64,000 bases of DNA from Ectopseudomonas alcaliphila (GCF_900101755.1 NZ_FNAE01000003.1:152715-216714); one strand, 5' to 3'. Shown: positions 1-8,837, numbered from the stretch's first letter. The notes: generated by a model from the letters alone, not told the origin. Numbers and translations are program-made.

Positions 1-757
1 CCACGATACCCCTGAGAAAATCCTCAAGGCCACCGTTGATCCGCTGGTTGGCGCGCAGCCGTTCCAGGGCCGTGAGCTGGCTTTCCAGCTGGGTCTGGAA
101 GGCAAGCAAGTCGCTCAGTTCGCCAAGATCTTCGTAGGTCTGGCCAAGCTGTTCAAGGATCACGATCTGGCTCTGCTGGAAGTCAACCCGCTGGTCATCA
201 AGGCCGACGGCGACCTGCACTGCCTGGACGCGAAGATCAACATCGACGCTAACGCCATGTACCGTCAGCCGAAGCTGAAAACCTTCCACGACCCGTCGCA
301 GGACGATCCTCGTGAAGCCCACGCTGCCAGCTTCGAGCTGAACTACGTGGCCCTGGAAGGCAACATCGGCTGCATGGTCAACGGTGCCGGTCTGGCCATG
401 GGTACCATGGACATCGTCAACCTGCACGGCGGCAAGCCAGCCAACTTCCTCGACGTAGGTGGCGGCGCAACCAAAGAGCGCGTGACCGAAGCCTTCAAGA
501 TCATCCTGTCCGACAGCAACGTCGCTGCCGTTCTGGTGAACATCTTCGGCGGCATCGTTCGTTGCGACATGATTGCCGAAGGCATCATCGGCGCCGTGAA
601 AGAAGTCGGCGTGAAGATTCCGGTGGTCGTCCGCCTGGAAGGTAACAACGCTGAGCTGGGCGCCAAGGTCCTGGCTGAAAGCGGCTTGAACATCATCGCG
701 GCAACCAGCCTGACCGACGCTGCTCAGCAAGTCGTCAAAGCTGCGGAGGGCAAGTAA
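1..757 (+). CDS. sucC: Succinyl-CoA synthetase, beta subunit (3' part)
   Basis: This is the C-terminal 252 residues or so of the ADP-forming succinyl-CoA ligase beta subunit; the start is outside the window. The reading frame is open from base 2 to the TAA at 755-757. The end of the ATP-grasp domain is visible (LEVNPLV, then [10 protein letters not shown]), followed by the CoA-ligase domain with [14 protein letters not shown] and the [14 protein letters not shown] segment. SucC pairs with SucD in the TCA cycle, converting succinyl-CoA to succinate with substrate-level ATP formation. The stop overlaps the start of sucD by one base (TAATG), so the two are translationally coupled and made in equal amounts. 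Confidence 0.97.
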   Translation, partial: HDTPEKILKATVDPLVGAQPFQGRELAFQLGLEGKQVAQFAKIFVGLAKLFKDHDLALLEVNPLVIKADGDLHCLDAKINIDANAMYRQPKLKTFHDPSQDDPREAHAASFELNYVALEGNIGCMVNGAGLAMGTMDIVNLHGGKPANFLDVGGGATKERVTEAFKIILSDSNVAAVLVNIFGGIVRCDMIAEGIIGAVKEVGVKIPVVVRLEGNNAELGAKVLAESGLNIIAATSLTDAAQQVVKAAEGK

Positions 758-1644
758 TGAGCGTCCTGATCAATAAAGACACCAAAGTCATCTGCCAGGG
801 CTTCACTGGCTCGCAGGGTACTTTCCACTCCGAACAAGCCATCGCCTACGGCACCAAGATGGTTGGCGGCGTGACTCCGGGCAAAGGTGGCACCACCCAC
901 CTGGGCCTGCCAGTGTTCAACACTGTCAAAGAAGCCGTCGAAGCCACCGGCGCTGACGCTTCGGTCATCTACGTTCCGGCTCCGTTCTGCAAGGACTCGA
1001 TCCTGGAAGCTGCCTTCGGCGGCATCAAGCTGATCGTCTGCATCACCGAAGGCATTCCTACCCTGGACATGCTGGATGCCAAGGTCATCTGCGACGAGCT
1101 GGGCATTACCCTGATCGGCCCGAACTGCCCGGGCGTGATCACTCCCGGCGAGTGCAAGATCGGCATCATGCCGGGTCACATCCACCTGCCAGGCAAAGTA
1201 GGCATCGTGTCGCGTTCCGGCACCCTGACCTATGAAGCCGTGAAGCAGACCACCGACGCCGGTTTCGGCCAGTCCACCTGCGTGGGCATCGGCGGTGACC
1301 CCATCCCGGGCTCCAACTTCATCGATATCCTGAAACTGTTCCAGGAAGATCCGAAGACCGAAGCGATCGTCATGATCGGTGAGATCGGCGGTTCGGCTGA
1401 AGAAGAAGCGGCTGCCTACATCAAGGCCAATGTCACCAAGCCTGTAGTTTCCTACATCGCTGGTGTGACCGCTCCTCCCGGCAAGCGCATGGGCCATGCT
1501 GGCGCCATCATCTCCGGCGGCAAGGGCACTGCAGACGAGAAATTCGCTGCGCTGCAGGACGCTGGTGTGAAAACCGTGCGTTCCCTGGCTGACATCGGCA
1601 AGGCCCTGGCCGAGCTGACCGGTTGGGAAGTCAAGAAGGCCTAA
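757..1644 (+). CDS. sucD: Succinyl-CoA synthetase, alpha subunit
   Basis: A 295-residue cytoplasmic TCA-cycle enzyme subunit, of normal family length. The N-terminal Rossmann CoA-binding domain begins with the [12 protein letters not shown] segment near residue 13. The phosphorylated histidine is His247, in [14 protein letters not shown]. The start ATG at 757 shares its A with the sucC stop and is preceded by GGAGG at 745-749. SucD carries the phosphohistidine and binds CoA, while SucC binds nucleotide. It is the last gene of the operon and is followed by a strong terminator. Confidence 0.98.
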   Translation: MSVLINKDTKVICQGFTGSQGTFHSEQAIAYGTKMVGGVTPGKGGTTHLGLPVFNTVKEAVEATGADASVIYVPAPFCKDSILEAAFGGIKLIVCITEGIPTLDMLDAKVICDELGITLIGPNCPGVITPGECKIGIMPGHIHLPGKVGIVSRSGTLTYEAVKQTTDAGFGQSTCVGIGGDPIPGSNFIDILKLFQEDPKTEAIVMIGEIGGSAEEEAAAYIKANVTKPVVSYIAGVTAPPGKRMGHAGAIISGGKGTADEKFAALQDAGVKTVRSLADIGKALAELTGWEVKKA

Positions 1645-1663
1645 GCCTTCGCTGACTGCTCGC

Positions 1664-1691
1664 AAAAAGACCACCTTCGGGTGGTCTTTTT
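1664..1691 (+). terminator. Rho-independent terminator of sucCD
   Basis: A GC-rich hairpin (AAGACCACC, loop TTCG, GGTGGTCTT) ends in a run of Ts 20 bases after the sucD stop. Because the arms begin with As, it could also work for the TonB-receptor gene arriving from the other side. Confidence 0.9.
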
Positions 1692-1830
1692 GTTTCTGAA
1701 CACCCTGTGTAGCAGGTCAGTTCCACTTGCTCTCGGCCATCTCACACAGAGGGGGTAGGGGGGGCGGTTATCGAGCCTCAGGGGCAGGTGTTGAGGCACG
1801 CGAAGCGCCTTCTACAGCGTGTCGCCGGGC

Positions 1831-3921
1831 TTAATCGAACTGGTACTGCACGCCTGCGCCGACATACCAGGCGCGCTCCGGGCCGGGTTCGTAGTAGCGA
1901 CCGTTACCATCACCGACTATCACCGAGCCGATGTACTCGCGATCCAGCAGGTTGTCGATGCGCAGCACCTGGTTGAAGGTCAGCGCACCGGCCTTCTGCT
2001 CGAAGCGTGCCTGCCAGTTGAACAGCGCATGGCTGGGCGCGGCCTTGGCCGTATTGCTGTCTTCGACGTAGAGCTTGCTGCGATACAGGCCTTCGACGGC
2101 GGTGCTGAAGCCCTCAACCGGTTGCCAGGCCAGCTCGCCATATAGCGTGCGGGCGGGAATGCCGGGCAGGTGGTTACCGTCTTCGATCAGCCGGCCGTTG
2201 CTGGTGAAATCCTTGCTGTAAGTGGCAGCGATCTGGGTGTAGGCGAGATTGGCGCGCAGGGTGTCGCTGAGGCGGCTTTCCAGTGCCAGCTCGACGCCCC
2301 GGCGGCGGGTCTGCGCGGCGTTCTGGAAGCGACTACGGCCACCGCTGGCCGACTCCACCACCAGTTCATCATCCGTATCGATCTGGAACAACGCCAGTTG
2401 CAGGCTGGCTGCTTGTGCGAGACGGGCCTTGAGGCCGACTTCGATCTGCTCGCTGGTGGCTGGTTTCAGGTCGAAGCCGAAGCTGTTATCGGGGCCGGAA
2501 TAGGACAGCTCGTTCAGTGTGGGCGTCTCCAGCCCCTTGCCCCAGCTGGCATAGACATTCAGGTTCGACAGAAGGGCGTAGCTGGCGCCAAGAGTGGGCG
2601 TCAGCTTGCGGTAGGTGACCGAACCGCTGTCGTCGAGGTTGTTGCCCTGGATGAAGCGGTCGTCGACCTTGAATTTCACCTCGCTATGGCGCAAGCCCGC
2701 CTGCAGATCGAGTTTGCCCAGTTGCCAGGCAGCCTGCAGATAGGGCGACAGGCTGGTGACCTCGTTACGCTCGTCGCGACGCAGGTTGCCTTTCACGCCC
2801 AGAGTGCTGCCGACGAAGTTCTCATAGCCCTGACGGTCGTCACGCGAGTAGTCGTAATCCAGGCCGGTGGTGACAGTGAGCAGGCTACTGCCGAGGTCGA
2901 AGGATTGAATCCAGCGGTTGCCGATGCCGTGGAAGCGGCGTTCGAAGTCGATCACGCCACCGGACTGAGAGGCTGGTGTCTGCGCGGCGACAGGGATCGA
3001 CTGGTACTGAATCACCCGTCGTGTGCCGCTGTAGACCGTGCTCTGCCAGGTGCCGGCGGTGAAGCTGCGCTCGTAGTTGAGGGCGAACTGGCGATGATCG
3101 ACGGTCTTGCGCGTATCGAACTGCAGTGCGCTGGGGGCGGCGGCGCGGCGATCGCTCTGTACCTGAGACCAGGTCAGACCCTGCGGGTCTTGCGTGTCGT
3201 TCTGATCCAGTTCGCTGAAACTCAGGCTCAGCTTGCTGGCGTCATCCGGGTAGAGGGTCAGCTTGGCGAAGGTCTTGTCGAGGATGGCGCCGCTGTGATC
3301 ACGGTAGCCGTCGGTCTCGAAGTGCGAGCGGTTGATGATGAAACCGGCCCTGTCGTTGCCGCCTTCGGCGGAGACGCGGGTACGGCTGGTGCCGTAAGCG
3401 GCCTGGGAAGTGTCGAGCGCGACCTTGGGTGCGCCTTCGCCATCGCGTGAGAACAGCTGGATCACGCCGCCAGAGTTGCTGCCATAGACACTGGCGAAGG
3501 GACCGCGCAGTACTTCGATGCGTTCCAGGGTGTCGAGGTCGAAGGTTGCCGCCTGGCCCTGGCCATCGGGGTTGGACAGCGGCACGCCGTCAGCCAGCAG
3601 CTTGATGCCGCGAATGCCGAAGGCCGAGCGGGCACCAAAGCCGCGTGAGGATATCTGCAGGTCCTGCGCGTAGTTCTGCCGATTCTGCACCACCAGCCCC
3701 GGCACGCTGCCGAGCGCCTCGGAAAGGTTGACGCCGGGTTTGCCCAGGGTGGCCTGTTCGGTATCGATACGGTTGACGGAGAAGGGCAACTGCCAGCCGC
3801 TGGCCTGATAACGGCTGCCGGTCACCACTAGCGGGTCGGCCTGGTAGGTCGCGTTTTCGGCCTGTGCAGCCAGTGGCAGGAACAGCGTGGGCAGCCAGAC
3901 GCAGCGTCTAAGCCGGTGCAT
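1831..3921 (-). CDS. TonB-dependent outer membrane receptor
   Basis: A 696-residue outer membrane active-transport receptor. Residues 1-21 are a signal peptide ending in AQA. The mature protein begins with a TonB-box-like segment (DPLVVTGSRYQ). The plug domain follows, with VPGLVVQNR, the SSRGFGARSAFGIRG segment, LLADGVPLSNPDGQG and the RIEVLRGPFASVYGSNSGGVI signature. The rest is a 22-strand-type beta barrel rich in alternating hydrophobic residues, ending in QYQFD. The ligand cannot be told from sequence; similar proteins import iron chelates, and some import copper or vitamins. It stands alone and is divergent from the gluconate cluster. A 12-base perfect palindrome (TGATGATCATCA, 3992-4003) lies 70 bases upstream of its start and is a possible operator or promoter element. 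Confidence 0.88.
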   Translation of the reverse strand: MHRLRRCVWLPTLFLPLAAQAENATYQADPLVVTGSRYQASGWQLPFSVNRIDTEQATLGKPGVNLSEALGSVPGLVVQNRQNYAQDLQISSRGFGARSAFGIRGIKLLADGVPLSNPDGQGQAATFDLDTLERIEVLRGPFASVYGSNSGGVIQLFSRDGEGAPKVALDTSQAAYGTSRTRVSAEGGNDRAGFIINRSHFETDGYRDHSGAILDKTFAKLTLYPDDASKLSLSFSELDQNDTQDPQGLTWSQVQSDRRAAAPSALQFDTRKTVDHRQFALNYERSFTAGTWQSTVYSGTRRVIQYQSIPVAAQTPASQSGGVIDFERRFHGIGNRWIQSFDLGSSLLTVTTGLDYDYSRDDRQGYENFVGSTLGVKGNLRRDERNEVTSLSPYLQAAWQLGKLDLQAGLRHSEVKFKVDDRFIQGNNLDDSGSVTYRKLTPTLGASYALLSNLNVYASWGKGLETPTLNELSYSGPDNSFGFDLKPATSEQIEVGLKARLAQAASLQLALFQIDTDDELVVESASGGRSRFQNAAQTRRRGVELALESRLSDTLRANLAYTQIAATYSKDFTSNGRLIEDGNHLPGIPARTLYGELAWQPVEGFSTAVEGLYRSKLYVEDSNTAKAAPSHALFNWQARFEQKAGALTFNQVLRIDNLLDREYIGSVIVGDGNGRYYEPGPERAWYVGAGVQYQFD

Positions 3922-4038
3922 AAGCGAATTATCTCTCTCGTGGCGGGTAGGCGATCTTGAACGTGTCAGTCAGCAGCGGACCAGCGCTGAGTGATGATCA
4001 TCAGAGGAAATGCTCTACGAAATGTTGCCAGAGGAGGG

Positions 4039-4067
4039 TTGTCGAACGATTTGGATAGCGCTAACAT
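4039..4067 (+). promoter_or_regulatory. Promoter of the gluconokinase/TRAP operon with overlapping GntR operator
   Basis: TTGTCG at 4039-4044 and TAACAT at 4062-4067 are separated by 17 bases, a good sigma-70 arrangement. The sequence GATAGCGCTAAC at 4054-4065 covers the spacer and most of the -10 box. Its TAGCGCT core matches the core I recall for the P. aeruginosa LacI-family gluconate repressor GntR. Binding there would block RNA polymerase. The likely ligand-binding repressor is the LacI-family gene at 7815. Confidence 0.6.
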
Positions 4068-4117
4068 TCGGTCCAAACAATGAGTAGCACCACCTCGATG
4101 GTGTCCATGGAGTTTCC

Positions 4118-5239
4118 ATGCAACAGCAGCCTTGCGTACTGCCTGCCCGCACCACCCTGGTGGTCATGGGTGTCAGTGGCTCCGGCAAGAGCGAGATCAG
4201 CCAGGCGGTCGCCACCGCACTCGGTTGGCGCCATATCGAAGCCGATCATTTTCATCCCCCCGAGAACGTAGCGCGCATGCGCGCGGGCATCCCGTTGAGC
4301 GACGAAGATCGTCGTCACTGGCTGGATGCGCTGTGCGAGCAGATGCTGGTCGCGCAGGCCGCCGGTGAATGCTTCGTGCTGGCCTGCTCGGCGCTCAAGC
4401 GTGCCTACCGCGAGCGTCTGCGTCAGGCGGTTCCAGGGTTGCAGTTCGTGCACCTGGATATCGATCACGCCACCGCGGTGCAACGTGTCGGTGCTCGGCC
4501 CGGGCATTTCATGCCGACTTCGCTGGTCGACAGCCAGTTCGCCACCCTCGAAAGCCCGGCCGGTGAGCCGCACGTGCGAGTCGTCGATGCGCAGCAGTCG
4601 CGGCAAGCATTGGTGGCCGATATCCAGGACTGGGTTCGTCGCGAAGCCGCGGAGGCCATGTCGAACCAGACTCAGGATATTCTCGATAGCGAAATTGATA
4701 GCGCTAACCAAGCGGCCCAGTTAGGCGCCGAGCCGATCTATGAAGGTCGCATCGCGCGCATGTTCGATCGACTGACGGACGGCCTGATGGCGGTGCTGAT
4801 GGCCTTCATGGTGGTGGCTGTGTTCACCAACGTGGTGCTGCGCTACGCCTTCGGTACGGGCTGGCCGGGTGTAGAGGAACTTTCTCGGTTGGCGTTCGTG
4901 TGGCTGGTCTTCGTCGGAGTGGCCTCTGGTATGCGCCGTGGCGAGCTGATGACCTTCCGCATGGTTCGTGACCGTTTCCCGTTGCTGGCGCAGCGACTGG
5001 TGGATTCGCTGAGCTGGATTCTAGTGGCTGGGGCCAGTCTGCTCTCGGCTTGGGGTGCCTGGAATCAGGTGCAGTTCGGCTGGGGCAACGTCAGTACGGT
5101 GGTCGGTTATCCGGTGGTGCTGGCGATGCTGCCGGTGCTGGCGAGCATGCTGGTGCTGGCGATTCTGGCGGTGGTGCAGCTGGTCAACCTCTGGCGGCGT
5201 TCGCCGCCGGCAACGCTGACCCAGGCGCACGTCGAATGA
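4118..5239 (+). CDS. Gluconokinase fused to TRAP transporter small permease (GntK-DctQ)
   Basis: One uninterrupted 373-residue frame encodes two proteins normally separate. Residues 1-175 are a complete GntK/IdnK-type gluconokinase: P-loop GVSGSGKS at 18-25, EADHFHPPEN at 41-50 and IPLSDEDRRHWL at 58-69. It phosphorylates gluconate to 6-phosphogluconate. Residues 203-360 are a DctQ-type TRAP small permease with four membrane helices (about 223-243, 255-272, 296-316, 331-356) and the ELSRLAFVWLVFVG segment. An in-frame ATG at codon 181 (4658) has GGAGG only two bases upstream, so a separate small permease might also be made. SD GGAG precedes the ATG at 4118. The neighbours dctM and dctP complete the transporter. 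The fusion would place the kinase on the cytoplasmic face of the importer; this is inference. Confidence 0.9.
   Translation: MQQQPCVLPARTTLVVMGVSGSGKSEISQAVATALGWRHIEADHFHPPENVARMRAGIPLSDEDRRHWLDALCEQMLVAQAAGECFVLACSALKRAYRERLRQAVPGLQFVHLDIDHATAVQRVGARPGHFMPTSLVDSQFATLESPAGEPHVRVVDAQQSRQALVADIQDWVRREAAEAMSNQTQDILDSEIDSANQAAQLGAEPIYEGRIARMFDRLTDGLMAVLMAFMVVAVFTNVVLRYAFGTGWPGVEELSRLAFVWLVFVGVASGMRRGELMTFRMVRDRFPLLAQRLVDSLSWILVAGASLLSAWGAWNQVQFGWGNVSTVVGYPVVLAMLPVLASMLVLAILAVVQLVNLWRRSPPATLTQAHVE
4697..4708. promoter_or_regulatory. Second copy of the GntR-type operator, inside the fused gene
   Basis: The 12 bases GATAGCGCTAAC at 4697-4708 repeat exactly the operator at 4054-4065. They fall in the codons joining the kinase and permease halves, about 640 bases downstream of the first copy, a distance suited to repression by looping of a tetrameric LacI-type protein. 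It may also be a relic of a former intergenic promoter. Confidence 0.45.
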
Positions 5240-5288
5240 TGCTGGCCCAATTCCAACAATACGGGCACTGCCCAGCGAGGACCTGCCG

Positions 5289-6566
5289 ATGACCGTCGCC
5301 GTCTTCCTTTCATCCCTGCTGGGTTTCATGGCCTTCGGCATGCCCATCGCCTTCGCCCTGATTCTCACTGCGGCGGTGCTGATGTGGTACCTGGGTTTCT
5401 GGGACGTGCAGCTGCTGGCGCAAAACCTGCTCGCCGGTGCTGACAGCTTCCCGCTGCTGGCCGTGCCGTTCTTCATCCTGGCTGGCGAGCTGATGAACGC
5501 TGGCGGCATCTCGCGACGCATCATCGCCATGGCGCAAGCTTACTTCGGTCACCTGCGCGGCGGCCTTGGTTATGTCGCCATCGCTGCCGCGGTGTTGTTG
5601 GCCAGCATGTCCGGCTCGGCATTGGCCGATACCGCAGCGTTGGCCACCTTGCTGTTGCCGATGATGCGTCAGCGTGGCTATCCGGTGCATTCCTCGGCGG
5701 GTCTGGTGGCTGCTGGCGGCATCATCGCGCCGATCATTCCGCCATCGATGCCGTTCGTGATCTACGGCGTGGTCACCAACACCTCCATCAGCCAGCTGTT
5801 CATGGCCGGCCTGGTGCCGGGCCTGATCATGGGCGCAGGCCTGATCATCGCCTGGACGCTGATCGCCCGTAGCTTCACCGAACCGACGCCGCCCAAGGCC
5901 AGCGCCGCCGAGCGTCGACGCGTACTGATCGACGGTGCAGCGGCGCTGATGTTGCCGGTAATCATCGTCGGCGGCCTGCGCTTCGGCATCTTCACGCCCA
6001 CCGAGGCGGCCGTGGTTGCGGCAGTGTATGCCCTGGCCGTGTCCACCTTGCTCTACCGCGAGCTGAGCTGGAGCGACCTGATGGAAACCCTGACCCGCGC
6101 CAGCCGCACCACGGCGTCGGTGATGTTCCTCTGCGCCGCCGCCACAGTGTCGGCCTACATGATCACCCTGGCCCAGTTGCCGGACGAGATCGGCGCCATG
6201 CTTGGGCCGCTGGCCGATCACCCACGTCTGTTGGTGCTGGCGATCATGCTGCTGATGATCGCGGTGGGCATGGTGCTGGACCTGACTCCGACCATCCTGA
6301 TCCTTGCCCCTGTACTGGCGCCCATCGCGATCAAGGCCGGGGTCGATCCGGTGTACTTCGGCGTGATGTTCGTGCTGATCGGCTCCATCGGCCTGATTAC
6401 CCCGCCAGTCGGCACCGTGCTCAACGTGGTCGGCGGCATCGGCAAGTTGCGCATGGAGGTGTTGGTGCGCGGGGTCATGCCGTTCTTCCTGATCTATCTT
6501 GGCATCGTCTTCCTGCTGATCGCGTTTCCGTCCATCGTCACCGTGCCGTTGGCCTGGTTGCGTTGA
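5289..6566 (+). CDS. TRAP transporter large permease (DctM type)
   Basis: A 425-residue inner membrane protein, typical length for DctM, with about 12 hydrophobic segments. Recognisable family segments are the N-terminal FGMPIAFALILTAAVLMWY, then FPLLAVPFFILAGELMNAGGIS, the GSALADTAALATLLLPMM and PIIPPSMPFVIYGVV regions, and the C-terminal half with GLITPPVGTVLNVV. It forms the sodium-coupled conducting subunit and works with the small permease half of the preceding gene and the binding protein of the next. It starts 49 bases after the fused gene. Confidence 0.95.
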   Translation: MTVAVFLSSLLGFMAFGMPIAFALILTAAVLMWYLGFWDVQLLAQNLLAGADSFPLLAVPFFILAGELMNAGGISRRIIAMAQAYFGHLRGGLGYVAIAAAVLLASMSGSALADTAALATLLLPMMRQRGYPVHSSAGLVAAGGIIAPIIPPSMPFVIYGVVTNTSISQLFMAGLVPGLIMGAGLIIAWTLIARSFTEPTPPKASAAERRRVLIDGAAALMLPVIIVGGLRFGIFTPTEAAVVAAVYALAVSTLLYRELSWSDLMETLTRASRTTASVMFLCAAATVSAYMITLAQLPDEIGAMLGPLADHPRLLVLAIMLLMIAVGMVLDLTPTILILAPVLAPIAIKAGVDPVYFGVMFVLIGSIGLITPPVGTVLNVVGGIGKLRMEVLVRGVMPFFLIYLGIVFLLIAFPSIVTVPLAWLR

Positions 6567-6623
6567 GTTGATCCACCGGTGCTGGCGCGCCGGCTTTATC
6601 CACAACAATAAGAGGTAGTCCCG

Positions 6624-7637
6624 ATGAAACGTCCGCTGCTCGCCATCCTCACCGCTGCCATGCTGTGCAGCCCACTCGCCGCCATCAGCGTTCACGCCGA
6701 TGAAGTCCGTTCGCGGATGATCCGTTTCGGCTATGGCCTCAACGAGAACAGCAACCAGGGCCGTGCGGCCAAGCTGTTCGCCGAGGAGGTGGCCAAGGCC
6801 TCCGACGGCAAGCTCAAGGTGCGCACCTTCGGCGCCGCCAGCCTGGGCTCGGACGATCAGATGCAGAGCGCACTGATCGGTGGCGCCCAGGAAATGATGG
6901 TCGGCTCCACCGCCACCCTGGTCGGCATCACCAAGGAAATGGCCGTGTGGGACACGCCGTTCCTGTTCAGCAGCGCCGAGCAGGCCGACGTGGTGCTCGA
7001 TGGTCCAGTCGGCCGTCAGGTGATGGACAAGCTGGAGGAGAAGGGCCTGGTCGGGCTGGTGTATTGGGAGAATGGTTTCCGCAACCTGACCAACAACACT
7101 CGGCCGATCACCAGGCTGGAGGACTTTTCCGGGGTCAAGTTGCGCGTGATGCCCAACCCGGTGTTTCTCGATACCTTCAAGCTGATGGGCGCCAACGCCG
7201 TGCCGCTGCCGTTCTCCGAGCTGTTCACCGCGCTGGAGACCAAGGCCGTCGACGGCCAGGAAAACCCCTTCAACACCATCCTTTCCTCGAAGTTCTACGA
7301 GGTGCAGAAGTACCTGACCGTGACCAACCATGTGTACAGCCCATGGATCGTCACCGTGTCCAAGCGCTGGTGGGACGGTCTGTCGCAAACCGAGCAGAGC
7401 ATCCTGCTGGAAGCGGCGAAGAAGGCGCGCGATTTCGAGCGCCAGGACACCCGCGAGGAGGCCGCCCGTGCATTGGCGGAGCTGAAAGACAAGGGCATGC
7501 AGATCAACGAAGTGGAAGCGGCCGAGGTGCAGCGCATGCGTGAGCAAGCCGCTCCGGCGATCCAGAAGGTCGTCGACACGGTCGGCCAGCAACTGTTCGA
7601 TCAGGTGCAGGCTGAAGCCGAGAAGGCCGCTCTATAA
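6624..7637 (+). CDS. TRAP transporter periplasmic solute-binding protein (DctP type)
   Basis: A 337-residue periplasmic binding protein. The first 25 residues are a signal peptide (MKRPLLAILTAAML, cleavage after VHA). The DctP fold is marked by NQGRAAKLFAEEVAKASDGKLKV, the YWENGFRNLTN segment, and KLRVMPNPVF, whose arginine normally contacts the substrate carboxylate, followed by VDGQENPFNTI. SD AAGAGG lies upstream of the ATG. TRAP binding proteins bind organic acids; the linked gluconokinase and LacI regulator suggest gluconate or a related sugar acid (inference). Lying last, after a GC-rich intercistronic stretch, it may be expressed separately or have a more stable message. Confidence 0.93.
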   Translation: MKRPLLAILTAAMLCSPLAAISVHADEVRSRMIRFGYGLNENSNQGRAAKLFAEEVAKASDGKLKVRTFGAASLGSDDQMQSALIGGAQEMMVGSTATLVGITKEMAVWDTPFLFSSAEQADVVLDGPVGRQVMDKLEEKGLVGLVYWENGFRNLTNNTRPITRLEDFSGVKLRVMPNPVFLDTFKLMGANAVPLPFSELFTALETKAVDGQENPFNTILSSKFYEVQKYLTVTNHVYSPWIVTVSKRWWDGLSQTEQSILLEAAKKARDFERQDTREEAARALAELKDKGMQINEVEAAEVQRMREQAAPAIQKVVDTVGQQLFDQVQAEAEKAAL

Positions 7638-7649
7638 GAACTTGCCCGG

Positions 7650-7677
7650 GATCGGAGCGGCCAGTGCGCCGCCGATC
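7650..7677 (+). terminator. Stem-loop after dctP (weak terminator)
   Basis: GATCGG-A-GCGGC pairs with GCCGC-CGATC around a short loop, 13 bases after the dctP stop. Only a short T-rich stretch follows, so it may attenuate rather than stop transcription, or protect the upstream message. Confidence 0.4.
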
Positions 7678-7712
7678 TTGGGTGGGTTCATGGTTTCGCG
7701 GGGCACGCAGGT

Positions 7713-7741
7713 GGTAACGCTCCTTGCATGGTGACGTTACC
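7713..7741. promoter_or_regulatory. Inverted repeat upstream of the LacI-type regulator
   Basis: GGTAACG at 7713-7719 and CGTTACC at 7735-7741 are perfect inverted arms separated by 15 bases, in the 177-base gap before the regulator gene. It could be an operator for autoregulation or another control protein. It does not match the TAGCGCT operator. Confidence 0.3.
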
Positions 7742-7814
7742 CCGGGCGGCGTGTCCCGCGCTTTATTCCCCGGCGGGGCTGGTAGAATCGGCCGCTGAAA
7801 TCAATGGAGGCGCT

Positions 7815-8834
7815 ATGAGTCAACGCCGTCGCCGGTCTGCAGAACGTGTCACCCTGTCCGACGTGGCCAAGGCCGCAGGCTGCTCGTTGATGTCCGCCTC
7901 GCGCGCGCTGTCCCAGCCGGGGCGGGTGTCAGATGCGTTGCGCGAGCAGGTGATGCGCGCTGCTCAGACGCTGGGTTACGTGCCCAACCCGGCTGCGCGG
8001 GCATTGGCCAGTTCGCGTTCGAACCTGGTGGCCGTGGTGATTCCATCGTTGTCGAACTCGGTGTTCGTCGATACCGTCGAGGCCATCCAGCGCGTGCTGA
8101 TGCCGGCCGGTTTCGAAATGATGATCGGCGTCAGCCACTATCGGGTCGAGGAGGATGAGCGTCTGTTGCGCTCCTATCTGGCGCACCAGCCAGCGGGGCT
8201 GCTGCTCACGGGCTTCGAGCGCAGCGACGCGGCGCGTGAAATCCTCGGTGCCAGCAGTTGCCCATTGGTGACGTTGATGGAACTGAGCGAGGAGCCGGAG
8301 GATTACTGTGTCGGCTTCTCTCAGATCGAAGCCGGCGCCGCCATGACTCGCGCCCTGGTGCAGCGTGGTTACCGGCATATCGCCTTTGCCGCCGCTCAGC
8401 TGGACCCGCGAACCTTGCAGCGTGCAGAAGGCTATCGTCAGGTGATGCGTTACCTCAATCGCCATGACCCGGCGCTGGAATTGCTGACGCCGGAGTTGTC
8501 ATCCATCGGCTTGGGCGCCGAGTTGCTCGACCGCCTGCTGGCGCAGCAGCCGCAGATCGATGCGGTGTTCTTCAACAACGACGACCTGGCCATGGGCGCT
8601 CTGTTTCGTGCGCGTCAGCTGGGTCTGGACGTGCCTGGACGCCTGGCCATCGCCGGTTTCAACGATTTGCCAGCTGCGGCCTGGATGCATCCGGCCTTGA
8701 GCACCGTGCGTACCACTCGTGGTCGTGTCGGCGAGCTGGCGGCGAACATGCTGCTGGCGCTGATGCGTGGCGAAACACCGGAGCAGCACTGCATCGACGT
8801 CGGCTTCGAGCTGGTGATGCGCGACAGCGCCTGA
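7815..8834 (+). CDS. gntR: LacI-family transcriptional regulator, GntR-like
   Basis: A 339-residue repressor. The LacI helix-turn-helix is at residues 13-37 (VTLSDVAKAAGCSLMSASRA), followed by the hinge (YVPNPAARALASSRSNLVAVVIPSLSN) and a periplasmic-binding-protein-like effector domain with VFFNNDDLAMGALF and the closing TTRGRVGELAANMLL segment. The frame is open further upstream, but ATG 7815 has TGGAGG four bases before it. Position next to gluconokinase and transporter genes and the operator with TAGCGCT core indicate a gluconate-responsive repressor in the GntR/PtxS group (inference). The stop lies three bases from the convergent foldase gene. Confidence 0.87.
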   Translation: MSQRRRRSAERVTLSDVAKAAGCSLMSASRALSQPGRVSDALREQVMRAAQTLGYVPNPAARALASSRSNLVAVVIPSLSNSVFVDTVEAIQRVLMPAGFEMMIGVSHYRVEEDERLLRSYLAHQPAGLLLTGFERSDAAREILGASSCPLVTLMELSEEPEDYCVGFSQIEAGAAMTRALVQRGYRHIAFAAAQLDPRTLQRAEGYRQVMRYLNRHDPALELLTPELSSIGLGAELLDRLLAQQPQIDAVFFNNDDLAMGALFRARQLGLDVPGRLAIAGFNDLPAAAWMHPALSTVRTTRGRVGELAANMLLALMRGETPEQHCIDVGFELVMRDSA

Positions 8835-8837
8835 GGC

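Noticed and set aside
4658-4660. Internal ATG as proof that the fusion is really two genes
   Set aside because: It is in frame and has GGAGG only two bases upstream, too close for efficient use, and there is no stop between the halves; the fused reading is kept, with a separate product left possible.
5310-7592. A 760-codon open frame on the minus strand opposite dctM and dctP
   Set aside because: It lies entirely antisense to two well-supported genes, is histidine- and glutamine-rich as expected of shadow frames in high-GC DNA, and shows no domain.
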